Source: Lysobacterales bacterium
GTDB taxonomy: Bacteria > Pseudomonadota > Gammaproteobacteria > Xanthomonadales > SZUA-38
Assembly (NCBI GenBank): GCA_030065125.1
Contig: JASJDM010000015.1
Coordinates: 22,645 to 86,644 of the forward strand
Reading direction: 5' to 3'
DNA: 64,000 nucleotides
Positions within the stretch are counted from its first letter, which is position 1. Each line of letters begins with the position of its first letter. The notes below the pieces were generated by a model. The model saw nothing but the letters and a program-made list of their open reading frames with translations. It was not told the DNA's origin and did not search any database. Positions 1 to 8,994 of the stretch are shown piece after piece. The translations under genes and the position numbers were made by a program.

Positions 1-912
1 GACCTGCTGATGCCGGTCAGGGTGCGGGACTACACGGACTTCTACGCCAGCGAGCAGCATGCGTTCAACGTGGGAAGCATGTTCCGGGATCCCGACAATG
101 CGCTGCTGCCCAACTGGAAGCGCCTGCCGGTGGGTTACCACGGCCGTGCCTCCAGCATCGTCGTGTCCGGCGTGCCGGTTCGCAGGCCCAACGGCCAGTC
201 CAAGCCACCCCAGGCCGAGGAGCCGGTTTTCGGACCCACCCGGCGCCTGGACTTCGAGCTGGAGATGGCATTTGTGACTTTCCAGGGCAAAGCCATGGGT
301 GAGTCCATTGGCATTGACGAAGCGGACGATTACATCTTCGGACTGTGCCTGTTCAACGACTGGTCTGCCCGGGATATCCAGGCCTGGGAATACGTGCCCC
401 TGGGCCCGTTCCTGGGCAAAAACTTCGGTTCCAGTATCTCACCCTGGATTGTGACCCTGGACGCGCTGGAACCGTTCCGCGTCCCCAGCCCCCAGCAGGA
501 TCCCGAGGTTCTGCCGTACCTGCAGCAATCCGGTCCCGGCCACTACGATATCGATCTGGATGTGTTCATCGATACCGGCGACGGCCATGAGAACGCGGTC
601 TGCCGGTCAAACCTGAAGCACCTCTACTGGTCCATGCGCCAGCAGCTGGCCCACCACACCGTGGGCGGGTGCAACATCAACGTCGGCGACATGATGGCCT
701 CAGGCACCATCAGCGCCACCGAAGCATCCGGCTACGGCTCCATGCTGGAACTGTCCTGGAACGGCAGCAAACCCCTGACCATGCAAGACGGCAGCGAACG
801 CTGCTTTATCGAGGATGGGGATACGGTGATTATGCGGGGTGCGGGGGAAAGGGATGGGGTTCGTGTTGGGTTTGGGGAAGTGAGGACACTAGTTGTCGGG
901 AACGACGCCTGA
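1..912 (+). CDS. fahA: Fumarylacetoacetase, 3' part (5' end outside window)
   Basis: Hydrolyses fumarylacetoacetate to fumarate and acetoacetate, the last step of tyrosine/homogentisate breakdown. The visible 303 codons match the C-terminal catalytic part of the family, with the DYTDFY and PVGYHGRASS signatures near the start and a FNDWSARDIQ motif in the middle. The frame is open to the first base and family members are about 420 residues long, so roughly 120 N-terminal residues lie upstream. The internal ATG at 10 is not the true start. The stop is followed directly by the hairpin array. No other tyrosine-catabolism gene is visible. Family identity is secure; use on tyrosine rather than a related substrate is inferred. 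Confidence 0.93.
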   Translation, partial: DLLMPVRVRDYTDFYASEQHAFNVGSMFRDPDNALLPNWKRLPVGYHGRASSIVVSGVPVRRPNGQSKPPQAEEPVFGPTRRLDFELEMAFVTFQGKAMGESIGIDEADDYIFGLCLFNDWSARDIQAWEYVPLGPFLGKNFGSSISPWIVTLDALEPFRVPSPQQDPEVLPYLQQSGPGHYDIDLDVFIDTGDGHENAVCRSNLKHLYWSMRQQLAHHTVGGCNINVGDMMASGTISATEASGYGSMLELSWNGSKPLTMQDGSERCFIEDGDTVIMRGAGERDGVRVGFGEVRTLVVGNDA

Positions 913-920
913 GGTACCGC

Positions 921-1015
921 AGGGAACGCTCGCAAAGCGAGCTGGGGAACGCGCCCTGCGGGCGCTGGGGAACGGCCGCTGCGCGGCCTGGGGAACGCGC
1001 GCTCCGCGCGCTGGG
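921..1015 (+). repeat. Array of four 23-bp hairpin repeats (plus orientation)
   Basis: Four units start at 921, 944, 967 and 990 with an exact 23-bp period, then a partial unit at 1013. Each unit is GGGGAAC (the first is AGGGAAC), a 6-bp stem, a 3-nt loop, the complementary 6-bp stem, then T. The stems differ between units (GCTCGC, GCGCCC, GGCCGC, GCGCGC) but each matches its own complement, so pairing is kept while sequence changes. An array in the opposite orientation lies 90 bp downstream. Confidence 0.9.
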
Positions 1016-1106
1016 TCGCTCCCCTGGATGGTCACCGGGTTTTCAAAACCGCCTCGCCGAAGTCAGGACACATGAGCGAATTGTCTTTGTTCCATCGGAA
1101 GGACCC

Positions 1107-1211
1107 AGCGCGAAGCGCGTTCCCCAGGGCCCGAAGGGGCCGTTCCCCAGCTTGCGAAGCGAGCGTTCCCCAGCGCCCGCAGGGCGCGTTCCCTGGCTCG
1201 CGCAGCGAGCT
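1107..1211 (-). repeat. Array of five hairpin repeats (minus orientation)
   Basis: Same repeat family as at 921-1015 but inverted: units read A-stem-loop-stem-GTTCCCC. Starts fall at 1107 (a shortened 19-bp unit with a 4-bp stem), 1126, 1149, 1172 and 1195. Stems are GCGC, GGGCCC (one mismatch), GCTTGC (one T-G pair), GCGCCC and GCTCGC. The two arrays face each other across about 90 bp between the fumarylacetoacetase gene and selD. The remaining 913-1304 spacer shows no gene. Confidence 0.88.
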
Positions 1212-1304
1212 CATCTGATGCACTATTACGTCCCCACGGGTAAAGTATGCGTTGGGCTTGGGGAGCCTGGGCAGATAACGGATTATCAAAGGTAGCGGGG
1301 ATTA

Positions 1305-2342
1305 ATGAATCAACCGATCAAGTTGACGCAGTTCAGCCACGGGGCGGGGTGCGGGTGCAAGATAGCGCCGGATGTATTGGAGAAAATCCTTGCGTCCGAC
1401 CGAACCCTGCCCACCTTCGAGGGTCTGCTGGTGGGCAACGACAGCAGGGACGATGCGGCGGTGATGGACCTCGGGGACGGTCGGGCCATGATCAGTACCA
1501 CAGACTTCTTCATGCCCATAGTCGACGACCCGTTCGACTTTGGCCGCATTGCCGCCACCAACGCCGTCAGTGACATCTATGCCATGGGCGGCACGCCCAG
1601 CATGGCCATCGCCATCCTGGGCTGGCCGCTGGACAAAATTGACGTGGACGTGGCCCGGCTGGTGGTCGAGGGAGGGCGCCAGGCCTGTGCTGACGCCGGC
1701 ATCCCGCTGGCAGGTGGCCACAGTATCGACGCGCCGGAACCCATTTTCGGAACGGCGGTGTCCGGGCTGGTTGCGGTGGATCAGATCAAGCGCAACGACC
1801 AGGCACGGGTGGGATCCACGCTATATCTCAGCAAACCACTGGGGATCGGCGTGCTGACCACGGCGGAAAAGCAGGGGAAGCTCAAGCCCGAACACCAGGG
1901 CCTGGCCCGGGACACCATGTGCCAGCTCAACCGGATTGGCACCGCCCTGGCGGCGATTCCTGCAGTGTCGGCCATGACCGACGTTACGGGCTTCGGCCTC
2001 GCCGGCCACCTGCTGGAAATGTGCCAGGGCAGCGGTCTCCGCGCCGAGATTCAGCTTGAGCGCATACCCCGGCTGCCTGGCGTGGACCAGTACATCGATG
2101 ACGGCGCGGTGCCGGGCGGGACCGGCCGCAATTTCCGTTCTTACGGACAGCACCTGGGAGCGCTGGCAGACAGCGAGCAGGCGGTGGTTTGCGATCCCCA
2201 GACCAGCGGCGGACTGCTGGTTGCCGCAGACCCGGACAGCGAGGAACTGCTGGCGGCCGCTGCCGGGGCCAGCGACGCGACCCTGGTACCCATTGGGCAA
2301 CTGCTGCCGAACGGTCCGGGCCCGGTCGTCGAGTTTCAATGA
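1305..2342 (+). CDS. selD: Selenide, water dikinase (selenophosphate synthetase)
   Basis: Makes selenophosphate from selenide and ATP, the selenium donor for selenocysteine and 2-selenouridine. The 345 residues are full length for the family. The N-terminal HGAGCGCK motif holds the catalytic Cys16 and Lys19. The active position is a plain TGC cysteine codon, so this is not a selenoprotein form. PurM-type ATP-binding features follow ([17 protein letters not shown], later [10 protein letters not shown]). The stop overlaps the selU start by 4 bp, forming an operon with selU and a GST. No selA, selB or selC is visible here, so the local role is tRNA selenation. Confidence 0.97.
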   Translation: MNQPIKLTQFSHGAGCGCKIAPDVLEKILASDRTLPTFEGLLVGNDSRDDAAVMDLGDGRAMISTTDFFMPIVDDPFDFGRIAATNAVSDIYAMGGTPSMAIAILGWPLDKIDVDVARLVVEGGRQACADAGIPLAGGHSIDAPEPIFGTAVSGLVAVDQIKRNDQARVGSTLYLSKPLGIGVLTTAEKQGKLKPEHQGLARDTMCQLNRIGTALAAIPAVSAMTDVTGFGLAGHLLEMCQGSGLRAEIQLERIPRLPGVDQYIDDGAVPGGTGRNFRSYGQHLGALADSEQAVVCDPQTSGGLLVAADPDSEELLAAAAGASDATLVPIGQLLPNGPGPVVEFQ

Positions 2343-3436
2343 AGTTTGAACTGAGAAAGGACTTCCGCGAGATTTTCCTGGGCAACACGGCTCTGCTGGA
2401 CGTCCGAGCGCCGGTGGAGTTCAAAAAAGGCGCTTTCCCCAATGCCGTCAACATGCCCCTGCTGAATGACCAGGAAAGGGAGCAGGTGGGCATCACCTAC
2501 AAGCAACAGGGCGGCGAGGCGGCGGTGCAACTGGGGCACCAGCTGGTCCATGGCAACATCAAGGAGCAGCGCATCGCGGAGTGGCTGGCGTTCACCCGCC
2601 GGCACCCCGAGGGCCTGCTGTACTGTTTCCGCGGTGGGCAGCGTTCCCAGATCGTGCAGCGGTGGCTGACCGACGCTGGCGTGCACATTCCCCGGATCGA
2701 GGGCGGCTACAAGGCCATGCGCCAGTTTCTGATCCACCAGATCGACGCCCTGACCATCAGTCAGAAACTCATCCTGGTGGGTGGGCGCACCGGCACCGGC
2801 AAGACCGAGGTGGTGAACGCGGCGGAAAACTCCCTGGACCTGGAGGCGCTGGCCCACCACCGGGGATCCGCCTTTGGCCGGCGGGCGGAGGAGCAGCCCA
2901 CACCGATCAACTTTGAAAACCAGCTTGCTATCGAGTGGATGAAGCTTGAAGAACAGGGCGCCCGCGGGCTGGTGCTGGAGGACGAAGGCCGCACCATCGG
3001 GCGTTGTGCCCTGCCCCAGTCGCTGTGGGATGCCTTTCAACGGTCGCCCATCGTGCTGCTGGAAGACACCCTTGAACGGCGGGTGGAGCGCATCCGCCGC
3101 GACTACATCGAAAGTAACCTGCAGGAGTTTCTGCAGCTGGACGCCGAGCGTGGTTTCAGGAACTTCTCGGACCACCTCCTGGCCAGCCTGGACCGAATCC
3201 ACAACCGGCTGGGCGGCAAGGCCCACGCCGAAGTACGAAAAACCATGCAGGATGCCCTGGGGCGACAGCGCCAGGGCGATAACCTGGGTCACAATGCCTG
3301 GATCCAGCGTCTGCTGAAGGACTACTACGATCCCATGTACGACTACCAGCTGGAAAGTAAGCAGGACCGCATAACATTTCGTGGCGACAGTGCGGCGGTG
3401 CTCGGATACCTGAAACAGCTGGGGGTTCCCAAATGA
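2339..3436 (+). CDS. selU: tRNA 2-selenouridine synthase
   Basis: Replaces sulfur by selenium at the wobble 2-thiouridine of Glu, Gln and Lys tRNAs, using selenophosphate from SelD. The 365-residue protein has an N-terminal rhodanese domain with catalytic Cys96 in YCFRGGQRS and a P-loop GRTGTGKT at 149-156 in the C-terminal domain, as in the E. coli YbbB/MnmH family. The start at 2339 is chosen because ATG overlaps the selD stop (ATGA); reading further upstream in the same frame would overlap selD by about 150 bp. The stop in turn overlaps the next gene by 4 bp. Confidence 0.96.
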   Translation: MKFELRKDFREIFLGNTALLDVRAPVEFKKGAFPNAVNMPLLNDQEREQVGITYKQQGGEAAVQLGHQLVHGNIKEQRIAEWLAFTRRHPEGLLYCFRGGQRSQIVQRWLTDAGVHIPRIEGGYKAMRQFLIHQIDALTISQKLILVGGRTGTGKTEVVNAAENSLDLEALAHHRGSAFGRRAEEQPTPINFENQLAIEWMKLEEQGARGLVLEDEGRTIGRCALPQSLWDAFQRSPIVLLEDTLERRVERIRRDYIESNLQEFLQLDAERGFRNFSDHLLASLDRIHNRLGGKAHAEVRKTMQDALGRQRQGDNLGHNAWIQRLLKDYYDPMYDYQLESKQDRITFRGDSAAVLGYLKQLGVPK

Positions 3437-4035
3437 CGCCGGTGCTGGTCGGCATGTACGACTCGCCATTCGTCCGGCGCGTCGCCATCAGCATGCAGAT
3501 TTACGGCATCGACTACGACCACCAGAACTGGTCTGTCTTCGCCAACCAGGAAGCGGTCGGGCGGATGAATCCCCTGGGCCGGGTGCCGGCCCTGGTCATC
3601 AGCGATGACGAAGTCCTGGTGGAAAGCAGCGCCATACTGGATTACCTGGATGAGCTGGCCGGACCGGGCCGCGCGCTGACCCCACCCTCGGGCGCTGATC
3701 GGCGCCGGGTGCTGCAGCGCAGCAGCATGGCCACTGGCGCCTGCGAGAAAGCTGTTGCCATCGTTTACGAGACCCAGAAGCGCGCGCCGGAATACCAGGA
3801 TCCGGCCTGGCTGAGCCGCCTGCAGCATCAGCTGGCGCGGGCCGTGGGCTGGCTGGATGAAAACATCCCGGCATTCTCGGAACCGCTGGACCAGTCACAG
3901 CTGACCAGCGCCGTCATGGTCCGATTCGTCGATGAGTACCTTCCCGGGCACGGCCTGGAGTGGCCGCGCCTGCAGGAGCTGTCCCGCCGCTGCGAGGCTA
4001 CCGCGCCATTCCAGGCGGTCCCTTTTTCCGGCTAA
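3433..4035 (+). CDS. Glutathione S-transferase family protein
   Basis: Cytosolic GST fold of 200 residues: an N-terminal thioredoxin-like domain (MYDSPFVRRVAISM, then NPLGRVPAL with the cis-proline and VESSAILDYL, the usual glutathione-contact segment) and a helical C-terminal domain. It starts on the ATGA that ends selU, so it is probably co-transcribed with selD-selU. A link to selenium handling, such as processing of seleno-glutathione, is inference from position only. Its TAA stop shares the tetranucleotide CTAA with the TAG stop of the convergent acyl-CoA dehydrogenase gene. Confidence 0.88.
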   Translation: MTPVLVGMYDSPFVRRVAISMQIYGIDYDHQNWSVFANQEAVGRMNPLGRVPALVISDDEVLVESSAILDYLDELAGPGRALTPPSGADRRRVLQRSSMATGACEKAVAIVYETQKRAPEYQDPAWLSRLQHQLARAVGWLDENIPAFSEPLDQSQLTSAVMVRFVDEYLPGHGLEWPRLQELSRRCEATAPFQAVPFSG

Positions 4036-5798
4036 AACTGCTCGTCCGACAGGGCCATGGTGCTGGCGCTACCAACGGTAGCGGCCGCCTGGTAGGCAGC
4101 TGCCCTGGACAGCAGGTGGTCGGCGTAAAACCGGGCCGTGGCAATCTTTGCGTTGTAGAAACCCGCGTTATCGCTGCCGCTGTCGATCAGGCGCCGGGCT
4201 GCCTGGGCACTGCGCGCCATCTGCCAGCCACCGACCACCGTGCCGGCCAGCATCAGGAAGTTGAAGGAGGCTGCTCCCGGCGAGTGCACGTCATCAGCGC
4301 CGTGGGCCAGCAGCCATTGAGTGGCCTCTGCCAGCTGCTTGATCGCCTGGCTGAGTGCGTCTTCCCACCCGAAACCGCCCTCGGCTGCGCAATCCGCCAT
4401 CTCCGCCAGCAGGGCCTGCATGGCCTCGCCGCCGTCGCGCATGACCTTGCGTCCGACCAGGTCACCCGCCTGGATGCCCGTGGTGCCCTCGTAAATGGTG
4501 GTGATGCGCGCGTCCCGGTAGTACTGGGCGGCGCCGGTTTCTTCCACGAACCCCATGCCGCCGTGGACCTGGATACCGAGGCTGGTCACTTCCTGGGATA
4601 CCTCGGTGCACCAGCCCTTGACGATGGGGGTCAGCAGGTCGAGCCGGGAACGGTTGAGGGCCCGGGCGTCTGCTTCAGCGTGGTGTTTGAAATAGTCAGC
4701 GGCGGCGGCCGAAGCATAGGCCACGGCTCGGCAGGCTTCAGTCTGGGCTTTCATCACCATCAACATCCGACGTACGTCTGCATGCTTGATGATGGCGACC
4801 CGCTCGGGCTCGCCGGGCAGGTTACCCTGGACCCGGTCCTTGGCGTAGGCCACAGCCTGCTGGTAGGCCCGTTCACACAGGGCCAGGCCCTGGACGCCCA
4901 CACCAATACGGGCATCGTTCATCATGGTGAACATGCAGGCCAGCCCGCGATTCTCTTCGCCGACCAGGTATCCCAGGGCACCTTCCCCTTCACCAAAGCT
5001 CATGACGCAGGTAGGGCTCGCGTTGATGCCCAGCTTGTGCTCGATGGAAACCACCTTCAGGTCGTTGCGCTCACCGGGTGACCCGTCTTCATTGGGCAGG
5101 TACTTGGGCACCAGGAACAGGGAAATGCCGCCAACGCCGGGAGGCGCATCCGGCAGCCTTGCCAGCACCAGGTGGATGATGTTTTCGGTCAGCTCGTGTT
5201 CACCCCAGGTGATGTAGATCTTCTGGCCGCGGATGCGGTAATGCCCGCCCTCCCGGGTCGCTTCGGTGCGCACCGCCGCCAGGTCCGAGCCCGCCTGGGG
5301 CTCGGTCAGGTTCATGGTGGCGGACCACTCGCCGCTGATGAGCATCGGCAGGTAGGTGTCCTTGAGCGGCGCTTCAGCGTGGGCTTCGATGGCCTCGATG
5401 GCGCCCTTGGTCAGCAGCGGGCACAGGGACAGTGACAGGTTGGCTGAATTCCACATCTCTTCAACGGACATACTGACCACCTGGGGCAGGCCCTGACCGC
5501 CGTATTCCGGGTTGTGTACCAGGCTGAGCCAGCCGCCCTCGGTGAGCTCCGAGTAGGCCTCACCAAACCCATCGGGCAGCAGCACCCGGTCACCCTCCAC
5601 CCGGGCGCCCTCGGTGTCGCCCACGCGATTCAGCGGAGTCAGCACTTCACCGGCCAGCCGGGAAGCTTCCTCCAGCACGGTCTCCACCAGCTCGGTCGAG
5701 GCTTCCTCGAAGCCCGGCAGCGTGGCGATTTCATTCAGTCCTGCCAGCTCCTGCTGGACAAACTGCATATCAGTGACTGGGGCACTATAGGTGGTCAT
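4032..5798 (-). CDS. Acyl-CoA dehydrogenase, large (about 590 aa) subfamily
   Basis: FAD-dependent alpha,beta-desaturation of an acyl-CoA. At 588 residues it belongs to the long subfamily with a C-terminal extension, the type that includes the DmdC 3-methylmercaptopropionyl-CoA dehydrogenase. Seen: the flavin-contact segment MNLTEPQAGSDL (163-174), YITWGEH, the substrate-loop MMNDARIGVGVQG, and RITTIYEGTTGIQ with the presumed base Glu437. It is 3 bp downstream of a PLP-dependent dehydratase gene, so the two are probably one transcript. The acyl substrate cannot be read from sequence. Confidence 0.93.
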   Translation of the reverse strand: MTTYSAPVTDMQFVQQELAGLNEIATLPGFEEASTELVETVLEEASRLAGEVLTPLNRVGDTEGARVEGDRVLLPDGFGEAYSELTEGGWLSLVHNPEYGGQGLPQVVSMSVEEMWNSANLSLSLCPLLTKGAIEAIEAHAEAPLKDTYLPMLISGEWSATMNLTEPQAGSDLAAVRTEATREGGHYRIRGQKIYITWGEHELTENIIHLVLARLPDAPPGVGGISLFLVPKYLPNEDGSPGERNDLKVVSIEHKLGINASPTCVMSFGEGEGALGYLVGEENRGLACMFTMMNDARIGVGVQGLALCERAYQQAVAYAKDRVQGNLPGEPERVAIIKHADVRRMLMVMKAQTEACRAVAYASAAAADYFKHHAEADARALNRSRLDLLTPIVKGWCTEVSQEVTSLGIQVHGGMGFVEETGAAQYYRDARITTIYEGTTGIQAGDLVGRKVMRDGGEAMQALLAEMADCAAEGGFGWEDALSQAIKQLAEATQWLLAHGADDVHSPGAASFNFLMLAGTVVGGWQMARSAQAARRLIDSGSDNAGFYNAKIATARFYADHLLSRAAAYQAAATVGSASTMALSDEQF

Positions 5799-5801
5799 GG
5801 A

Positions 5802-6833
5802 TCAATCTCCGTTGTCTTCTCTGGTTGCTTCACCCCGGGCAATCAGCCGGGTGAAGCTATCCATATCAATGTTGGAACCGCAGCAGATGACGCCAACCCG
5901 CCGGCCCCGCAGACGCGGCGCCAGGGACTCGACCAGCGCCGCCACCGCGGCCGCGCCGCCGGGTTCCACCGCCAGCTTCAGGTCGCGAAACATCAGGCCC
6001 ATGGCGCGGCAGATGGCGTCATCGGACACCTTGATCAGGTGATCGATGTGATCACGGCACAGGCCGTAGGAATAGGGCAGTGCCATGGGCGGCGCCAGGC
6101 TGTCCGCAATGGTATCGATTCGGTCAATGGTCTGGGGTGATCCCGCGGCAAAGCTGCGATGCATGGTGTCGGCGCCTTCCGGCTCAACCCCGAATACCTG
6201 GCAATCCGGCTGCAGCTGCTTGACGGCCGTGGACACGCCGCCGGCCAGCCCGCCACCGCCGATGGCAACGATCACGGCGTCCAGCGCCGTGGACTGAGAG
6301 CGAGCCTGCTGCATCATTTCCAGGCCGAGGGTGCCGCTGCCCAGCGCCACGCCCGGGCCTTCGAACGGGTGGATCAGGCTGCGGCCCTCGGTTTGGGCGA
6401 TCGCTTCGGCCCGCGCAAAGGCCGGCGGGCCCGGTTCAGCCATCACCACATCGGCTCCCAGGGCGCGGGCCGCAGCCACCCGTGCGGGGCTGGCGTTGTT
6501 CTGCATCACCACCCGGGCATTTGACCCCAGGGCCCTGGCGGCGTAAGCGACGGCGATGGCGTGGTTGCCGGCGCTGACGGTGGTCACGCCGCGCTGCAGT
6601 TCATCGGGGGAAAGTGCCAGCATGTTGGCCAGTGCGCCCCGGGCCTTGAACGTACCGGAATGCTGGAACAGCTCCAGTTTGACCAGCACCTCGGTGTCGG
6701 CGCTGAGCCGGGGCAGTAATTCCTGGCCGCACCAGGGCAGCAGCGGCGTCTCCAGCAGGTGCGGCCGGAGCCGATCAGCAGTCTGTCGGATCTGATCGAT
6801 GGTCGGTTTTGAATCCATGCCGGTCAGTTTCAT
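5802..6833 (-). CDS. PLP-dependent threonine/serine dehydratase-like protein
   Basis: Fold-type II PLP enzyme of 343 residues related to catabolic threonine ammonia-lyase and serine racemase. The PLP lysine is Lys63 in HSGTFKARGA, the asparagine loop is SAGNHAIAVAYAA, and the phosphate-binding loop is GGGGLAGG. It lacks the C-terminal ACT-like regulatory domain of biosynthetic IlvA, so a catabolic or unusual role is likely. The first ATG is preferred because an AGGG stretch lies just upstream; a second in-frame ATG is five codons later. It probably leads the short operon with the acyl-CoA dehydrogenase. Confidence 0.88.
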   Translation of the reverse strand: MKLTGMDSKPTIDQIRQTADRLRPHLLETPLLPWCGQELLPRLSADTEVLVKLELFQHSGTFKARGALANMLALSPDELQRGVTTVSAGNHAIAVAYAARALGSNARVVMQNNASPARVAAARALGADVVMAEPGPPAFARAEAIAQTEGRSLIHPFEGPGVALGSGTLGLEMMQQARSQSTALDAVIVAIGGGGLAGGVSTAVKQLQPDCQVFGVEPEGADTMHRSFAAGSPQTIDRIDTIADSLAPPMALPYSYGLCRDHIDHLIKVSDDAICRAMGLMFRDLKLAVEPGGAAAVAALVESLAPRLRGRRVGVICCGSNIDMDSFTRLIARGEATREDNGD

Positions 6834-6889
6834 AGACCCTGCTTATAAATGGGACTGTCTTGCCGCCTCATCAAGCCAGCGGCTGTGAT

Positions 6890-7540
6890 TCAGTCCTTGC
6901 CGTTGGAGTGCAGTGTCCGGAACACTCTGCGGGCCGCCATCACGTGGGCGTGCATCACCGACTCCGCCCACACCGGGTCACGGGCCTTGATCGCCTCCAC
7001 CAGCTCCAGGTGGTGATGGGCGCTGCGCTCCAGATCTTCGTCCTGGTAATCCCGAAAGGTCTGCAGCACCAGCGGCAAGTTGGACAGCGTGGCCAGGGTC
7101 GCCGCCAGCCGCTCCGACTGGGCCGCCTCCTGCAGCAGGTCATGAAAACGTGCGTTGAGATCGGCCACCCGGTTCAACCAGCCGCGGGATCGGCGGCGGG
7201 CAGCGTCGCGCTGCTGCTCAGCCAGGCTCTGGAGCTCGGCCACCTGGGCGTCGCTGGCGGAGCGGGCTGCCAGCCGGGCGGCGTAGCCCTCCAGCATGGC
7301 GCGCAATTCGAATATGTCCTCTACGTCCTGCGCATTCCAGGAACGCACAAAGGCGCCCTGATTGGGAACGAATCGAAGCAGGCCCTCGGCCTCCAGCCGG
7401 CGCAAAGCCTCTCGGACCGGTGTCCTGCTGACGCCGGCCGCCGCCGCCACTTCCTGCTCGATGATGCGGGAACCCGGCGGGTGGGACCCGTCAATGATGC
7501 TGGATCGCAGTTCCTGGTACGCCTTTTCTGCTGCTTTCAT
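6890..7540 (-). CDS. GntR-family regulator, FadR subfamily (FCD domain)
   Basis: Transcription factor of 216 residues. The N-terminal winged helix (about 1-70) includes VSRTPVREALRRLEAEGLL, the family's recognition segment. The C-terminal all-helical FCD domain shows the usual metal/ligand pattern of one Asp and three His (DLNARFHDLL, HHHLELVEAI, MHAHVMAARR). Such proteins sense small carboxylates. It is divergent from a CaiB-type CoA-transferase gene, and the shared intergenic region has two TTGTATACAA-like palindromes, so it very likely controls itself and the CoA-transferase/condensing-enzyme unit. This is the only classical one-component regulator seen in the catabolic region. Confidence 0.94.
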   Translation of the reverse strand: MKAAEKAYQELRSSIIDGSHPPGSRIIEQEVAAAAGVSRTPVREALRRLEAEGLLRFVPNQGAFVRSWNAQDVEDIFELRAMLEGYAARLAARSASDAQVAELQSLAEQQRDAARRRSRGWLNRVADLNARFHDLLQEAAQSERLAATLATLSNLPLVLQTFRDYQDEDLERSAHHHLELVEAIKARDPVWAESVMHAHVMAARRVFRTLHSNGKD

Positions 7541-7598
7541 GCCGCGTGGATTGCCCGGTTGGCCGATACCAACGCAAGGTGGGCGAGTTGACGGTTAA

Positions 7599-7608
7599 TT
7601 GTATACAA
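7599..7608. promoter_or_regulatory. Candidate GntR operator 1
   Basis: Perfect palindrome TTGTATACAA about 60 bp upstream of the gntR start on its strand. The core matches half-sites often bound by FCD-type GntR regulators. A second copy is centred 64 bp to the right. Confidence 0.65.
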
Positions 7609-7642
7609 CCCGGGGGGCCGCTCCAAACAAAATCCCCAAAAG

Positions 7643-7673
7643 TTGACTGCCACACCGCTAAATTGTATACATT
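7643..7673 (+). promoter_or_regulatory. Candidate promoter with overlapping GntR operator 2
   Basis: TTGACT at 7643-7648 and TATACA at 7666-7671 are separated by 17 bp, a good sigma-70 spacing, 36 bp upstream of the CoA-transferase start. The -10 lies inside ATTGTATACATT (7662-7673), the second copy of the palindrome. A bound repressor here would block the promoter. Confidence 0.65.
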
Positions 7674-7706
7674 GGGCCCCCTTCAGCCACCGCCCAGCAG
7701 TCCACC

Positions 7707-8918
7707 ATGAACCAGCAATCCAACAGCCACGGCCCCCTGGCGGGCCTGAGAGTCATCGAAATGGGCACCCTTCTGGCTGGACCGTTCTGCGGCCAGCTGT
7801 TGGGCGATATGGGGGCAGAAATCATCAAGGTCGAAGCCCCCGGGATGGGCGACCCCATGCGGGTATGGGGCCAGGAAAAGGCCCACGGTCAATCCCTCTG
7901 GTGGCCGGTAGTGGCGCGCAACAAGAAGTCCGTCACCATCAACCTGCGGGTGCCCGAGGGCCAGGCCCTGGTCAAGCAGCTGGTGGCCAAGGCAGACTTC
8001 GTGCTGGAGAATTTCCGGCCCGGAACCATGGAGCGCTGGAATCTCGGCTTTGAAGACCTGAAGGCCATCAACCCCGGATTGATCATGGTGCGGGTGTCGG
8101 GCCAGGGTCAGACCGGCCCCTATTCCAAGCGGGCTGGCTACGGCTCTATCGGCGAGGCCATGGGCGGACTGCGCTACGTCTGCGGCGATCCGTCGACGCC
8201 GCCAAGCCGGATGGGAATCAGCATTGGCGACTCCCTTGCGGCTACCCACGCCACCGTGGGCGCCCTGTCCGCCCTGTACCATCGGGAGAAAACCGGCGAA
8301 GGCCAGGTGGTGGACTCCGCCATTTACGAGGCCGTGCTGGCCATGATGGAGTCCCTGGTCACAGAGTACGACCAGACCGGATACATCCGGGAACGCACGG
8401 GCGCCATCCTGCCCAACGTGGCGCCCTCCAACGTGTACCCCACCAGCGACGGCAAGATGATACTCATTGCCGCCAACCAGGACACCGTGTTCAAGCGCCT
8501 GTCGGCGGCCATGGGCCGACCGGAACTGGCCGAGGACGAGCGCTACGCCACCCACGCCGCGCGCGGCCATCACCAGGCGGAACTGGATGAACTGGTCTCG
8601 GCCTGGACCGCCACCATGGAAGCTGATGCGCTGGTGGACCTGATGGAAGAATCCGGCGTGCCGGTGGGCAAGATCTACCGGGCACCGGAAATGCTGGAGG
8701 ACCCGCACTTCCAGGCCCGCGAAGCCATCGTCAAGGTGCCACACCCAACCATTGGGGACCTGTCCATGCAGAACGTGGTGCCCAAGCTGTCCCTGACCCC
8801 CGGCAGCGTGCGCACGGTAGGACCCGAGCTGGGTGAGCACAACCAGGAGGTTTTCGGGCAGTTGCTGGAGATGGATCAGGACCAGATCGACCAGCTGGCC
8901 GAGAACGGCATTATCTGA
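7707..8918 (+). CDS. CaiB/BaiF (family III) CoA-transferase
   Basis: Transfers CoA between carboxylic acids. The 403-residue length fits the family. Seen: GLRVIEMGTLLAGPFCGQLLGDMGAEIIKV-type N-terminus, ENFRPGTMERW, and Asp175 in ISIGDSLAA at the position of the catalytic Asp of formyl-CoA transferase. Transcribed from a promoter overlapped by a GntR palindrome and followed after 76 bp by an HMG-CoA-synthase-like gene, so the pair probably forms one unit. A second paralogue sits at 12742-13950. Substrate unknown; a branched or hydroxy dicarboxylate fits the neighbours. Confidence 0.92.
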   Translation: MNQQSNSHGPLAGLRVIEMGTLLAGPFCGQLLGDMGAEIIKVEAPGMGDPMRVWGQEKAHGQSLWWPVVARNKKSVTINLRVPEGQALVKQLVAKADFVLENFRPGTMERWNLGFEDLKAINPGLIMVRVSGQGQTGPYSKRAGYGSIGEAMGGLRYVCGDPSTPPSRMGISIGDSLAATHATVGALSALYHREKTGEGQVVDSAIYEAVLAMMESLVTEYDQTGYIRERTGAILPNVAPSNVYPTSDGKMILIAANQDTVFKRLSAAMGRPELAEDERYATHAARGHHQAELDELVSAWTATMEADALVDLMEESGVPVGKIYRAPEMLEDPHFQAREAIVKVPHPTIGDLSMQNVVPKLSLTPGSVRTVGPELGEHNQEVFGQLLEMDQDQIDQLAENGII

Positions 8919-8994
8919 TCGGCGCCGCCCGGCGCTGGAACCCGGGCGAGGGGTTGCGCATACTATCTGGCTTTCGGTCAGCGGAAGGTCAGCC

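Noticed and set aside
921..1211. CRISPR array
   Set aside because: The period is 23 bp with no unique spacers between identical repeats; the variable parts are the two complementary stem arms of each unit.
3960..5081. Plus-strand open frame of 373 codons
   Set aside because: Antisense to the acyl-CoA dehydrogenase gene, which has its full set of motifs.
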